Shown here: in pieces, positions 1 to 6,599 of the stretch
Position numbering within the stretch: position 1 is the stretch's first letter
Layout of the letters: every line of letters starts with the position of its first letter
Source: VRUE01 sp044867925
GTDB taxonomy: Bacteria > Actinomycetota > Thermoleophilia > Solirubrobacterales > 70-9
Assembly (NCBI GenBank): GCA_044867925.1
Contig: JBIOVV010000099.1
Span: 1-50,507, forward strand
Direction of reading: 5' to 3'
Length of the DNA stretch: 50,507 nt
Made by a program: the position numbers and the translations under genes
The notes under the pieces: generated by a model
Databases searched by the model: none
What the model was told of the DNA's origin: nothing
What the model saw: the letters and a program-made list of their open reading frames with translations, nothing else

Positions 1-29
1 ACGGGGAGGGCGGCGAGGAACCGACGACG

Positions 30-389
30 ATGACCTACACCGTCGATGACACCGGCGAGATACAGCCGGTCGACATCGACGAGACGGTCGAGCGCAGTGG
101 CGCTGCCTTGGTGATCCGCTCCGGCGGCGGCCGCTCCGGCGAGAGCTTTGCGCTGGACGACGACCGGGTCAGCATCGGGCGCAGCCCCGACGCCGGCGTC
201 TTCCTCGACGACGTGACCGTCTCGCGGAACCATGCCCTCTTGGTCCGCCGCCGCGACGGCCTCTACATCGACGACCTCGGCTCGCTCAACGGCACCTACG
301 TCAACCGCCGCCGCATCGAGTCTCACCGGCTTGCCGACGGCGACGAGATCCAAGTCGGCAAGTACAAGCTCAGCTACCTGGAGAAGTAA
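30..389 (+). CDS. FHA-domain protein, GarA/OdhI-like, probably 5' truncated
   Basis: A forkhead-associated phosphothreonine-binding protein. The FHA core runs from about residue 28 to 117 with the diagnostic GRS (50-52), SRNH (65-68) and SLNGT (85-89) motifs. In Actinobacteria such proteins (GarA, OdhI) bind and inhibit 2-oxoglutarate-metabolising enzymes when unphosphorylated, and are switched off by Ser/Thr kinases acting on an N-terminal TT motif. No TT motif lies after the ATG at 30, but the frame is open to the window edge and upstream codons read EEPTT just before MTY, at about the spacing of the GarA phospho-motif from its FHA core. The true start may therefore be outside the window; a GAGGAA 10 nt before the ATG is the argument for this start. 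Followed after 30 bp by an ftsR-like gene, the same order as Rv1827-Rv1828. The FHA call is secure; GarA function is inferred. Confidence 0.85.
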   Translation: MTYTVDDTGEIQPVDIDETVERSGAALVIRSGGGRSGESFALDDDRVSIGRSPDAGVFLDDVTVSRNHALLVRRRDGLYIDDLGSLNGTYVNRRRIESHRLADGDEIQVGKYKLSYLEK

Positions 390-419
390 GTTGCCTGCCT
401 CCCCAACCTCGCACAACTA

Positions 420-1163
420 ATGGCCGTCTCCGAGCAGCAGGCACGCCAGCGCGACTCGCGCCCTCGCAAGGCGCTGACGATCGGCGCCGTCTGCAAGATC
501 CTGCAGAGCGAGTTCGACGACGTCTCGATCTCGAAGATCCGCTATCTCGAGGATCAGAAGCTGCTGACGCCGCGGCGCACGGCCGGCGGCTACCGGCTCT
601 ACAGCCAGTCGGACGTCGAACGGTTGCGCACGATCCTGCGCCTGCAGCGCGACGAGTTCCTGCCCCTGCGGGTGATCCGCCAGGAGCTGGCGGCGGGCGG
701 CGACTTCGTCCCCGCCGGTACCGGCTCGGACAAGCGGCCCTCGGGCGGCGCGGTGCGGCGGGCGATCCTGGTCAACACCTCACGCGCCTACCTGACCCTG
801 GAGGAGGTGATCGAGGAGACCGGCGCCCGCGAGGAGCTGATCTCCGAGCTGGAGAACTTCGGCATCGTCCAGCCCGAGAAGCGCGAGGGCAAGACCGCCT
901 ATGACGAGACCGACCGCGAAGTCGTGCGCTCGGCCAACGAGCTCTCCCGCTTCGGCGTGGCGGCGCGCAACCTGCGCGTCTTCCGGTCGTCGGCCGACCG
1001 CGAGGCAAACCTGCTCGAAGCTCTGCTCGGCCCCTCGCTGCGCTCGCGTAATCCGGACCGCCGCAAGGAGGCGCTGGAGAGCCTGGAGAGCCTGGCCGCG
1101 ACCGTCAGCCACCTCAAGCACCTGCTGCTGGTCCGCGACCTCCGCAGGCTTGCGGGCGATTAG
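420..1163 (+). CDS. ftsR: MerR-family regulator, FtsR (Rv1828)-like
   Basis: A 247-residue regulator with an N-terminal MerR winged helix-turn-helix (about residues 17-85). It contains SISKIRYLE, RTAGGYRLYS and DVERLR, the pattern of the FtsR/Rv1828 subgroup, in which a longer loop (here SEFDDVS) precedes the recognition helix. A second helical domain follows (about 115-247). In Corynebacterium the orthologue activates ftsZ, and the mycobacterial one is associated with growth control. Location beside a GarA-like FHA gene matches the conserved actinobacterial pair. There are no metal-binding cysteines as in classical MerR sensors. The TAG stop lies inside the left arm of the long inverted repeat that fills the gap to the next gene. 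The family call is strong; the target genes here are not known. Confidence 0.85.
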   Translation: MAVSEQQARQRDSRPRKALTIGAVCKILQSEFDDVSISKIRYLEDQKLLTPRRTAGGYRLYSQSDVERLRTILRLQRDEFLPLRVIRQELAAGGDFVPAGTGSDKRPSGGAVRRAILVNTSRAYLTLEEVIEETGAREELISELENFGIVQPEKREGKTAYDETDREVVRSANELSRFGVAARNLRVFRSSADREANLLEALLGPSLRSRNPDRRKEALESLESLAATVSHLKHLLLVRDLRRLAGD

Positions 1164-1263
1164 CGGCGCTAGGGCGGCGTCTGGCAGCGTCCTCGGTCGC
1201 TCGCGTGCAAGTGCACGCCGCGCTCCCTGCGTCCTTGCCAGACTTGGCCCTCGCGCCGCTAAT
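1159..1263. repeat. Long inverted repeat with conserved ~48-nt core, copy A
   Basis: Outer arms 1159-1175 and 1247-1263 pair at 16 of 17 positions. A second stem is TCTGGCA (1180-1186) with TGCCAGA (1236-1242). Between them lies a core at 1187-1234 that itself folds, with GCGTGCA/TGCACGC around a 2-nt loop. The core recurs almost unchanged in copy B (32742-32788, opposite strand), while the outer arms differ completely. The element fills the gap from the ftsR stop codon (in its left arm) to 2 nt before the next ATG. It could be a 3'-UTR RNA structure, an attenuator or terminator, or a dispersed palindromic repeat. Confidence 0.85.
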
Positions 1264-1265
1264 CA

Positions 1266-1712
1266 ATGCCCCGAATAACCAGAAAAAGAGCAATTCCCGC
1301 CGAGCCCGAGAAGGTATGGGCACTGGTCTCCGACCCCTACAGCCTGCCGCGTTGGTGGCCGCGGACGATGCGGGTCGAGGGGGTCGAGGGGGAGGGCGCC
1401 GACTTGCAGTGGACGAAGGTGCTTGGGACGGCCGAGGGGCGTGGCGTGCGCGCGGATTTCCGCTGCAGCGAGTCGGTCGAGGGAGAGCGTTTCGGCTGGG
1501 AGCAGCAGATCGCCGGTACGCCGTTCGAGCGACACCTGCGGCGCTACGCGGTCGACGTCGCCATCGCCGGGGTCGACTCCGGCACCGAGGTGACCATCGC
1601 CGCCGCGCAGACGCTTCGCGGCCTCTCCCGGCTGGGCTCGCCGATGATGCGCCGCGGCCAGGGAGCGCTGCTGGACGAAGCGCTCGACGGGCTCGAACGG
1701 GCCCTGGCATGA
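1266..1712 (+). CDS. SRPBCC/polyketide-cyclase-like protein
   Basis: A 148-residue single-domain protein of the START/SRPBCC fold. It has the typical N-terminal beta strand and helix (IPAEPEKVWALVSDP), a Trp-rich turn (RWWPRTMRVEGVE), alternating strands, and a long C-terminal helix from about residue 118. These proteins form a deep hydrophobic cavity for lipids or polycyclic compounds; many actinobacterial members are uncharacterised. The stop overlaps the start of the AGPS-like gene (ATGA at 1709-1712), so the two are translationally coupled and probably work on the same lipid-type substrate, which is inference from context. No Shine-Dalgarno or close -10 is obvious because the region before the ATG is occupied by the inverted repeat. 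Confidence 0.8.
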   Translation: MPRITRKRAIPAEPEKVWALVSDPYSLPRWWPRTMRVEGVEGEGADLQWTKVLGTAEGRGVRADFRCSESVEGERFGWEQQIAGTPFERHLRRYAVDVAIAGVDSGTEVTIAAAQTLRGLSRLGSPMMRRGQGALLDEALDGLERALA

Positions 1713-3334
1713 GCGGGCCGCGCCGCGACTCGAAGTGGTGGGGATGGGGCGACCCGTCGATCGCCCCCGAGCTGGATGGACCGGCCCTGGAGACGCTGCG
1801 GGAGCGGATCGGCGCGCTGCGGCCCACGCCGCGCGCCGCCGAGCTGGACCGCTTCGGGTTGCCGGCGGCGGAGCAGCTTCCGCGGGCGTTGATCGAGGCG
1901 GTCGGCGAGGAGAACGTCTTCGACGGCGCCGAGGACCGCGTCCGCCACGCGACCGGCCGCGGCTACGTCGACCTCGCCCGGCTGCGATCGGGGCGGCTGG
2001 AGAGTGCCCCGGACGCCGTCCTGCTGCCGGCCGACGCGGCCGCGGTGAGACGGGTCTTGGAGCTCTGCGCAGCGCAAGGCATCGCAGTCGTCCCCTTCGG
2101 CGGCGGCACCAGCGTCGTCGGCGGCATCGAGGCCCTGCGCGGTGCCCATGAGCGCGTCGTCAGCCTCGACCTGGCTCGCCTGCAGGAGGTCGAGGTCGAC
2201 CCTCGCTCGCTCACGGCGCGCCTCGGCGCCGGGCTGCGCGGGCCGGAGGCGGAAGCCGATCTCGCCAGGCACGGTCTGGTGCTCGGCCACTACCCCCAGT
2301 CCTTCGAGTACGCGACGATCGGCGGCTTCGCCGCCACCCGCTCGGCGGGCCAGGCATCGAGCGGCTACGGCCGCTTCGACTCGCTGGTCAGCTCGGTCCG
2401 CCTGATCGCCCCGGCCGGCGAGCTGAACACGCTCGCGACCCCGCACACCGCCGCGGGCCCTGCTCTGCGCGAGCTGGTGATCGGCTCCGAGGGTGTCCTC
2501 GGCGTCATCCCGAACGTGACCGTGCGGGTGCGGCCGGCGCCCCGCCGGCGCCGCTACGAGGCGTGGATGGTGGAGAGCTTCGAGGCCGGCGCCGAGATCG
2601 TTCGCGCGCTTGCCCAAGGCCCGGGCCTGCCGGACGTGATCCGGGTCTCCGACGAGGAGGAGACCGAGGTCTCGCTTGCCCTCTCCGGCCCGCGCGGCAT
2701 CGCCGGCTCTCTCTTCGGCGGCTACCTCGGCCTGCGCGGCCGCCGCGGCGGATCGCTGGTGATCGTCGGCCTCGAGGGCACGGAGGAGTCGGTCGCGCGG
2801 CGCCGGGCGCTGAGCGTGCGCGAGCTGCGCAAGGGCGGCGCCGCCTATCTAGGCCAGTCCGCCGGGCGCTCCTGGGAGCACGGCCGCTACCAGGGGCCCT
2901 ACCTGCGCGACACGCTGATGGAGATGGGGGCGATGGTCGAGACCCTAGAGACCTCGCACACGTGGAGCGAGCTCGACGCCCTGTACCGGGCGGTGCGCGG
3001 AGCGATCCACGACTCCCTGGCCGCGCAGGGCACGCCGGGCCTCGTCTTCTGCCACGTCTCGCACGCCTACGCCGACGGAGCCTCGCTCTACTTCACCTTC
3101 ATCTCCAGGGCTCGCGAGGGCGCCGAGGTGGAGCAGTGGCGGCAGGTCAAGCGCGCCGCCTCGGAGGCCATCGTCGCCAAGGGCGGCACGATCACCCACC
3201 ACCACGCGGTAGGTCGCGACCACGCCCCCTACATGGAGGCCGAGGTGGGCAAGACGGGGCTCGACGTCCTGCGAGCGGTGAAGGACCAGCTCGACCCGGC
3301 CGGGATAATGAACCCCGGCAAGCTGCTCCCCTGA
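1709..3334 (+). CDS. FAD-binding oxidase, alkyldihydroxyacetonephosphate-synthase-like
   Basis: A 541-residue flavoprotein of the VAO/PCMH superfamily. The N-terminus KWWGWGDP is the signature of alkyl-DHAP synthases. The FAD pyrophosphate loop PFGGGTSVVGG is near residues 130-140, followed by TIGGFAATRSAGQASSGYGR. The C-terminal half carries the substrate cap and a triple-His segment THHHAVGRDH near 495-504, the position of the active-site histidines of AGPS. AGPS exchanges the acyl chain of acyl-DHAP for a fatty alcohol in ether-lipid synthesis. In bacteria, close homologues also act as generic FAD-linked oxidases, so the substrate is not settled. Coupled to the SRPBCC gene by an ATGA overlap, which fixes the start. 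It ends one base before the convergent gene's stop. Confidence 0.85.
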   Translation: MSGPRRDSKWWGWGDPSIAPELDGPALETLRERIGALRPTPRAAELDRFGLPAAEQLPRALIEAVGEENVFDGAEDRVRHATGRGYVDLARLRSGRLESAPDAVLLPADAAAVRRVLELCAAQGIAVVPFGGGTSVVGGIEALRGAHERVVSLDLARLQEVEVDPRSLTARLGAGLRGPEAEADLARHGLVLGHYPQSFEYATIGGFAATRSAGQASSGYGRFDSLVSSVRLIAPAGELNTLATPHTAAGPALRELVIGSEGVLGVIPNVTVRVRPAPRRRRYEAWMVESFEAGAEIVRALAQGPGLPDVIRVSDEEETEVSLALSGPRGIAGSLFGGYLGLRGRRGGSLVIVGLEGTEESVARRRALSVRELRKGGAAYLGQSAGRSWEHGRYQGPYLRDTLMEMGAMVETLETSHTWSELDALYRAVRGAIHDSLAAQGTPGLVFCHVSHAYADGASLYFTFISRAREGAEVEQWRQVKRAASEAIVAKGGTITHHHAVGRDHAPYMEAEVGKTGLDVLRAVKDQLDPAGIMNPGKLLP

Positions 3335-3335
3335 G

Positions 3336-4277
3336 CTACTGGCCTTCGATCGCCGGGCTGGTTATCTGCCCGCGCAGAACCGATTCGCCGACATAGGGCG
3401 GCACGCGACTTTCCTTTTTCGCTTTGGCGAAAGCCGCCCGGTACTCCGCCGTTGAGGTGCGGGCGACGTCGATCTGGTCGAAGGAGCCGTTGGCGACGTA
3501 GGTCAGCAACTGCGCCGGGATTTCGAACTGAGCCGCGAGCTTGCCCGAGTCGTCGACCGGGACGGAGCCGATCTGAAGGGCGATCTTCGGCGAGCGGTAG
3601 AGCCAGATCGTGTAGGTCTCTCCCGCTCGGGAAGGCTCGAGGCCTTCGGCGGTGACCTGGAGCAGGATTTTTTTCTTGAACTGGCCGAAGACGGCGCGGC
3701 CGGCGGCGTCGCCACCGTCGCTGGGCGAAAGGACCGCCTGGGTGAGGTTTTCGTCCGTGGCCGCGGCGCTGGCGTTTTCGGCCAGTTCGCTTTCGCCTGA
3801 GGTGGCGGACGAGCCGGAGCCGCCTCCGTCGCCGCCGACGATCAGCACGATGACCAGGATGACCACGACGAGGGCGCCTGCGCCGAGCCCGATCAGGGCG
3901 CCCCGGTCCTTCGGGACTTTCAGGCTGGGGATCTTGGCTACGGGTTTCGCCGGCGAGGCCTTCGGCTCGGCTCGAGACGGCGCGACAGGCACGACCGGGG
4001 GCGGTTCCTCGGCCTGGGCCCGGACCGGCTCGACGGGAGCCACCGACTGCGGAGCGGCAGGGGTTGCGGTCGGAGGCGCTTGCTCGGGCGCCGACTCTTG
4101 CTCAGGCGCTGATTGCCCTTCGGGGAGCGCGGGCTCCTCGACCTCGGCGAGCGCCTCCTTGACCCGCTCGCGCACCTCCTCGACGCTGATCCCCATCAGC
4201 GCCGCCATGTCGTCGTAGCCCTCCTCGCGCTGAGCGAGCAGGCGCAGCATCGCCTTTTGGTCGTCCGTCAACCCCAC
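3336..4277 (-). CDS. Sigma-region-4-like HTH fused to membrane anchor and RskA-like outer domain
   Basis: A 313-residue single-pass protein. Residues about 3-44 (LTDDQKAMLRLLAQREEGYDD, continuing to a helix after MGIS) look like a small sigma-region-4/HTH domain. Residues 45-122 are a Pro/Ala/Glu-rich linker. One hydrophobic segment (about 126-149) crosses the membrane. After a Gly/Ser stretch, residues about 190-262 contain GETYTIWLYRSP and GSVPVDDSGKL, resembling the extracytoplasmic domain of RskA anti-sigma factors. The architecture suggests a one-piece signal transducer, but the function is unknown. The start was set at GTG 4277 because a TAGGCT -10 lies 8 nt upstream and the family-like sequence begins there; a longer reading to 4358 would translate the inverted repeat. 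Convergent with the AGPS gene and divergent from the thioesterase. Confidence 0.7.
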   Translation of the reverse strand: MGLTDDQKAMLRLLAQREEGYDDMAALMGISVEEVRERVKEALAEVEEPALPEGQSAPEQESAPEQAPPTATPAAPQSVAPVEPVRAQAEEPPPVVPVAPSRAEPKASPAKPVAKIPSLKVPKDRGALIGLGAGALVVVILVIVLIVGGDGGGSGSSATSGESELAENASAAATDENLTQAVLSPSDGGDAAGRAVFGQFKKKILLQVTAEGLEPSRAGETYTIWLYRSPKIALQIGSVPVDDSGKLAAQFEIPAQLLTYVANGSFDQIDVARTSTAEYRAAFAKAKKESRVPPYVGESVLRGQITSPAIEGQ

Positions 4278-4285
4278 CGCCGCGA

Positions 4286-4291
4286 AGCCTA
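4286..4291 (-). promoter_or_regulatory. -10 hexamer TAGGCT, leaderless promoter
   Basis: TAGGCT ends 8 nt before GTG 4277, which would place the transcription start at or next to the start codon. It is the main support for that start. Confidence 0.6.
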
Positions 4292-4310
4292 CGTCAGCCA
4301 GCCCCCACGA

Positions 4311-4362
4311 GGGCGTGTCTGAGGTTAAGGGGCCGTATGGACCCATAAGCTCAGACACGCCC
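4311..4362. repeat. Perfect 13-bp inverted repeat between two divergent promoters
   Basis: Arms 4311-4323 (GGGCGTGTCTGAG) and 4350-4362 (its exact complement) enclose a 26-nt loop. The arms coincide with the expected -35 regions of both divergent genes (-10 boxes at 4286-4291 and 4381-4386). It may be a shared operator, a transcript-forming hairpin or a dispersed repeat. No other copy was seen in the window. Confidence 0.85.
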
Positions 4363-4380
4363 CTGCGGGGGCGTGGCGGG

Positions 4381-4386
4381 TAGTGT
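4381..4386 (+). promoter_or_regulatory. -10 hexamer TAGTGT, leaderless promoter
   Basis: TAGTGT lies 9 nt before the thioesterase ATG at 4396 and there is no Shine-Dalgarno sequence between them. Confidence 0.55.
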
Positions 4387-4395
4387 CTCGGCGCG

Positions 4396-4803
4396 ATGGC
4401 TGACGATCCGCGCGGGCTGCTCTCTCACTTCGATGCCCTGCTGGGCACGGAATGGCTCGACGACGATCCCGGGCACGCTCGGGTTCGAGTGCCGATGCGC
4501 GACGAGCTGAGGCAACCGGTCGGCCTCCTGCACGGCGGCGTGATGTCGAGCCTGGTCGAGAGCGTCTGCTCCCGCGCCACCGCCCTGGCCGTGCTCGGCG
4601 AGGGGATGGCGGCGATGGGTCAGTCGATCAGCGTCAGCTTCATCCGCCCGATCACCGCGGGGCACGCCGAAGTGCAGGCCAAAGCACGCCACCGCGGCCG
4701 CACCACCTGGGTCTGGGACGCCGAGGTCCGCGATGCTGAAGAGCGCCTCTGTGCGCTCGCCCAGATGACGATCGCGGTCAGGCCGATGCCAAAGCGGGAC
4801 TAG
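4396..4803 (+). CDS. PaaI-family hotdog thioesterase
   Basis: A 135-residue hotdog-fold protein. The hallmark LLHGGVMSSLVES (residues 44-56) contains the conserved HGG and the downstream catalytic Glu (E55) of the PaaI/YbgC type. The C-terminal sheet includes SISVSFIRPI and TTWVWDAEV. Members hydrolyse acyl-CoA or aryl-CoA thioesters as tetramers in the cytoplasm. Nothing nearby specifies the acyl group. The stop codon overlaps that of nadE on the other strand (4800-4803), so the two genes converge with no spacer. Start supported by the leaderless -10 box. Confidence 0.85.
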   Translation: MADDPRGLLSHFDALLGTEWLDDDPGHARVRVPMRDELRQPVGLLHGGVMSSLVESVCSRATALAVLGEGMAAMGQSISVSFIRPITAGHAEVQAKARHRGRTTWVWDAEVRDAEERLCALAQMTIAVRPMPKRD

Positions 4804-6467
4804 CCCCTGTACCGGTTGGTGATCGGCAGGCGCCGGTCGCGGCCGAAGGCCCTCGGCGTGATCCGGATCCCCGGGGCTGCCTGCCGCCGCTTGTACTCGG
4901 AGCGGTCGACCATGAGGACCACCTCGTCGACCACCGTGGCGGGGAGGCCGGCGGCGATCATCTCCTCACGGCCTTCGTCGCGCTCCACGTAGGCCTCGAG
5001 GATGCGGTCGAGCAGCTCGTAGGGGGGCAGCGAGTCGCTGTCGAGCTGGTCCGGGCGCAGCTCGGCTGAGGGCGCCCGCTCCAGCACCGAGGCCGGGATC
5101 GGCTCACCTCCGGCGCTCTCGTTGCGATGGCCGACCAGTTCGTAGACGAGCGTCTTCGGCACGTCCTTGATCGCCGCGAAGCCACCGGCCATGTCGCCGT
5201 AGAGGGTCGCGTAGCCGACCGACATCTCGCTCTTGTTGCCTGTGGTGAGGACCAGCCAGCCGTGCTTGTTGGAGAGCGCCATCATCATGTTGCCCCGGAT
5301 CCGCGCCTGGATGTTCTCGGCGGCGAGGTCGGGTTCCGAGGGCCGGGTCGGGTCACGAGGCAGGGGCTCCTCCTCGGCGGAGCCACCGGGGCTGCCGATC
5401 GAGCCGGCCAGTGCTTTCTCGTACTCCCTCATCGCCGCCTCGATCGGGATCTCGATCAGCTCGACGCCGAGGTTGGCGGCGATATTCCGCGCGTCCTGCT
5501 GTGTTTCAGGGCTCGAATGGGGCGAGGGCATCACTACGCAGCTGACGTGCTCGGGCCCGAGCGCATCGACGGCGAGCAGGGCGACGAGGGCGGAGTCGAT
5601 CCCGCCGGAGAGCGCCACGCCGACGTGCCGGAAGCCGTTCTTGCGGACGTAGTCGCGCAAGCCGAGCCTCAGGGCGCCGTAGACCTCGGCCAGGTCGGCG
5701 AGCGGCTCGGGCAGCCTGCCCGGGGCAGGGGAGGGGACCTCGCAGACGAGCAGCTCCTCCTCGAACTGGGCCGCCCGCGCGAGCACCGCTCCGTCGGCGC
5801 CGACGATGAAGCTGTGGCCGTCGAAGACCAGCTCATCCTGGCCGCCGACGAGATTGCAGAAGGCGAAAGCGGCGCCGTAGTCGCGCGCCCGCTCGGCCAG
5901 CATCGCTTCGCGCTCGCGTCCCTTGCCGCGGTGATATGGCGAGCCCGAGGGATTGGCGATCAAGCGGGCGCCGGCTTCCGCCTCGCTCGACGCCGGCGGC
6001 CCCGCCGTCCAGACGTCCTCGCAGATCGTCAGGCCGACCCGGTCGCCGCCGGCCGCGATCGTCATCGGCTCGCTTCCCGGGACGAAGTAGCGCTGCTCGT
6101 CGAAGACCGAGTAGTTGGGCAGGCGGTTCTTGCGGTAGACGGCCTGGACCGCACCGTCGGCCAGCACGGCGAGCGAGTTGTGGGCGTGGCGAAAGTCACC
6201 GCCGTCGGCGACCGGCTCGGCGAAGCCGACCAGCGCGACGGTGCTCTCGACGCCGCGGGCAAGCTCCTCGACGCAGCGCCGGTTGGCCTCGACGAAGTGC
6301 CGCTTGAGGTAGAGATCCTCGGCCGGGTAGCCGGGCAGGCAGAGCTCGGGAAAGATCGTCAACTCGGCACCCTCGCTCTCGGCCCGGCCGATCCACTCGG
6401 CGATCTTTGCCGCGTTGCCGTCGAGGTCGCCGACGGTCGGGTCGATCTGGGCCAGCGCTATGCGCAA
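4800..6467 (-). CDS. nadE: Glutamine-dependent NAD+ synthetase
   Basis: A 555-residue two-domain enzyme that makes NAD+ from deamido-NAD+, ATP and glutamine. The N-terminal nitrilase-type glutaminase has the catalytic triad E41 (FPELCLPGYP), K113 (YRKNRLPNYS) and C149 (LTICEDVW). The C-terminal synthetase has the ATP pyrophosphatase loop SGGIDS (287-292) and the TTGNKSEMSVGYATLYGDMAG segment. Length fits the family. The start is taken as TTG 6467, giving the expected MRIALAQ N-terminus; the open frame continues far upstream but without family similarity. No leaderless -10 fits this start, but a GATACTT stretch about 40 nt upstream could be a -10 with a short untranslated leader. Divergent from the metalloprotease gene. 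Confidence 0.93.
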   Translation of the reverse strand: MRIALAQIDPTVGDLDGNAAKIAEWIGRAESEGAELTIFPELCLPGYPAEDLYLKRHFVEANRRCVEELARGVESTVALVGFAEPVADGGDFRHAHNSLAVLADGAVQAVYRKNRLPNYSVFDEQRYFVPGSEPMTIAAGGDRVGLTICEDVWTAGPPASSEAEAGARLIANPSGSPYHRGKGREREAMLAERARDYGAAFAFCNLVGGQDELVFDGHSFIVGADGAVLARAAQFEEELLVCEVPSPAPGRLPEPLADLAEVYGALRLGLRDYVRKNGFRHVGVALSGGIDSALVALLAVDALGPEHVSCVVMPSPHSSPETQQDARNIAANLGVELIEIPIEAAMREYEKALAGSIGSPGGSAEEEPLPRDPTRPSEPDLAAENIQARIRGNMMMALSNKHGWLVLTTGNKSEMSVGYATLYGDMAGGFAAIKDVPKTLVYELVGHRNESAGGEPIPASVLERAPSAELRPDQLDSDSLPPYELLDRILEAYVERDEGREEMIAAGLPATVVDEVVLMVDRSEYKRRQAAPGIRITPRAFGRDRRLPITNRYRG

Positions 6468-6599
6468 GAGGGCGTCATCGGGTCGATCACGACCCAAGTA
6501 TCGCGGCCCCGGGCTGACTTCGCACTTGCTCGCTCCCTTGGCGAAGAAAGGCGAACTCACGGGAAGGGGACCGCCTGGGCGGGCTGTAGATTGCCGCGC
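6468..6599. other. Divergent promoter region nadE / metalloprotease
   Basis: 132 bp between divergent genes. It holds a small hairpin GGGTCG-ATCA-CGACCC (6480-6495), a GATACTT possible -10 for nadE, and the TAGATT box for the metalloprotease. No coding potential is evident. Confidence 0.5.
6587..6592 (+). promoter_or_regulatory. -10 hexamer TAGATT, leaderless promoter
   Basis: TAGATT is 7 nt before GTG 6600, the start of the secreted metalloprotease. Confidence 0.6.

Noticed and set aside
4278..4358. Longer start for the HTH/RskA-like protein at GTG 4358
   Set aside because: It would translate through the inverted repeat; a -10 box 8 nt before GTG 4277 explains the gene better.
5127..6599. 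Very long open frame on the plus strand through nadE, reading into the metalloprotease gene
   Set aside because: It is the antisense of nadE, with GC-rich low-complexity translation and no family similarity; only the part from GTG 6600 is a real protein.
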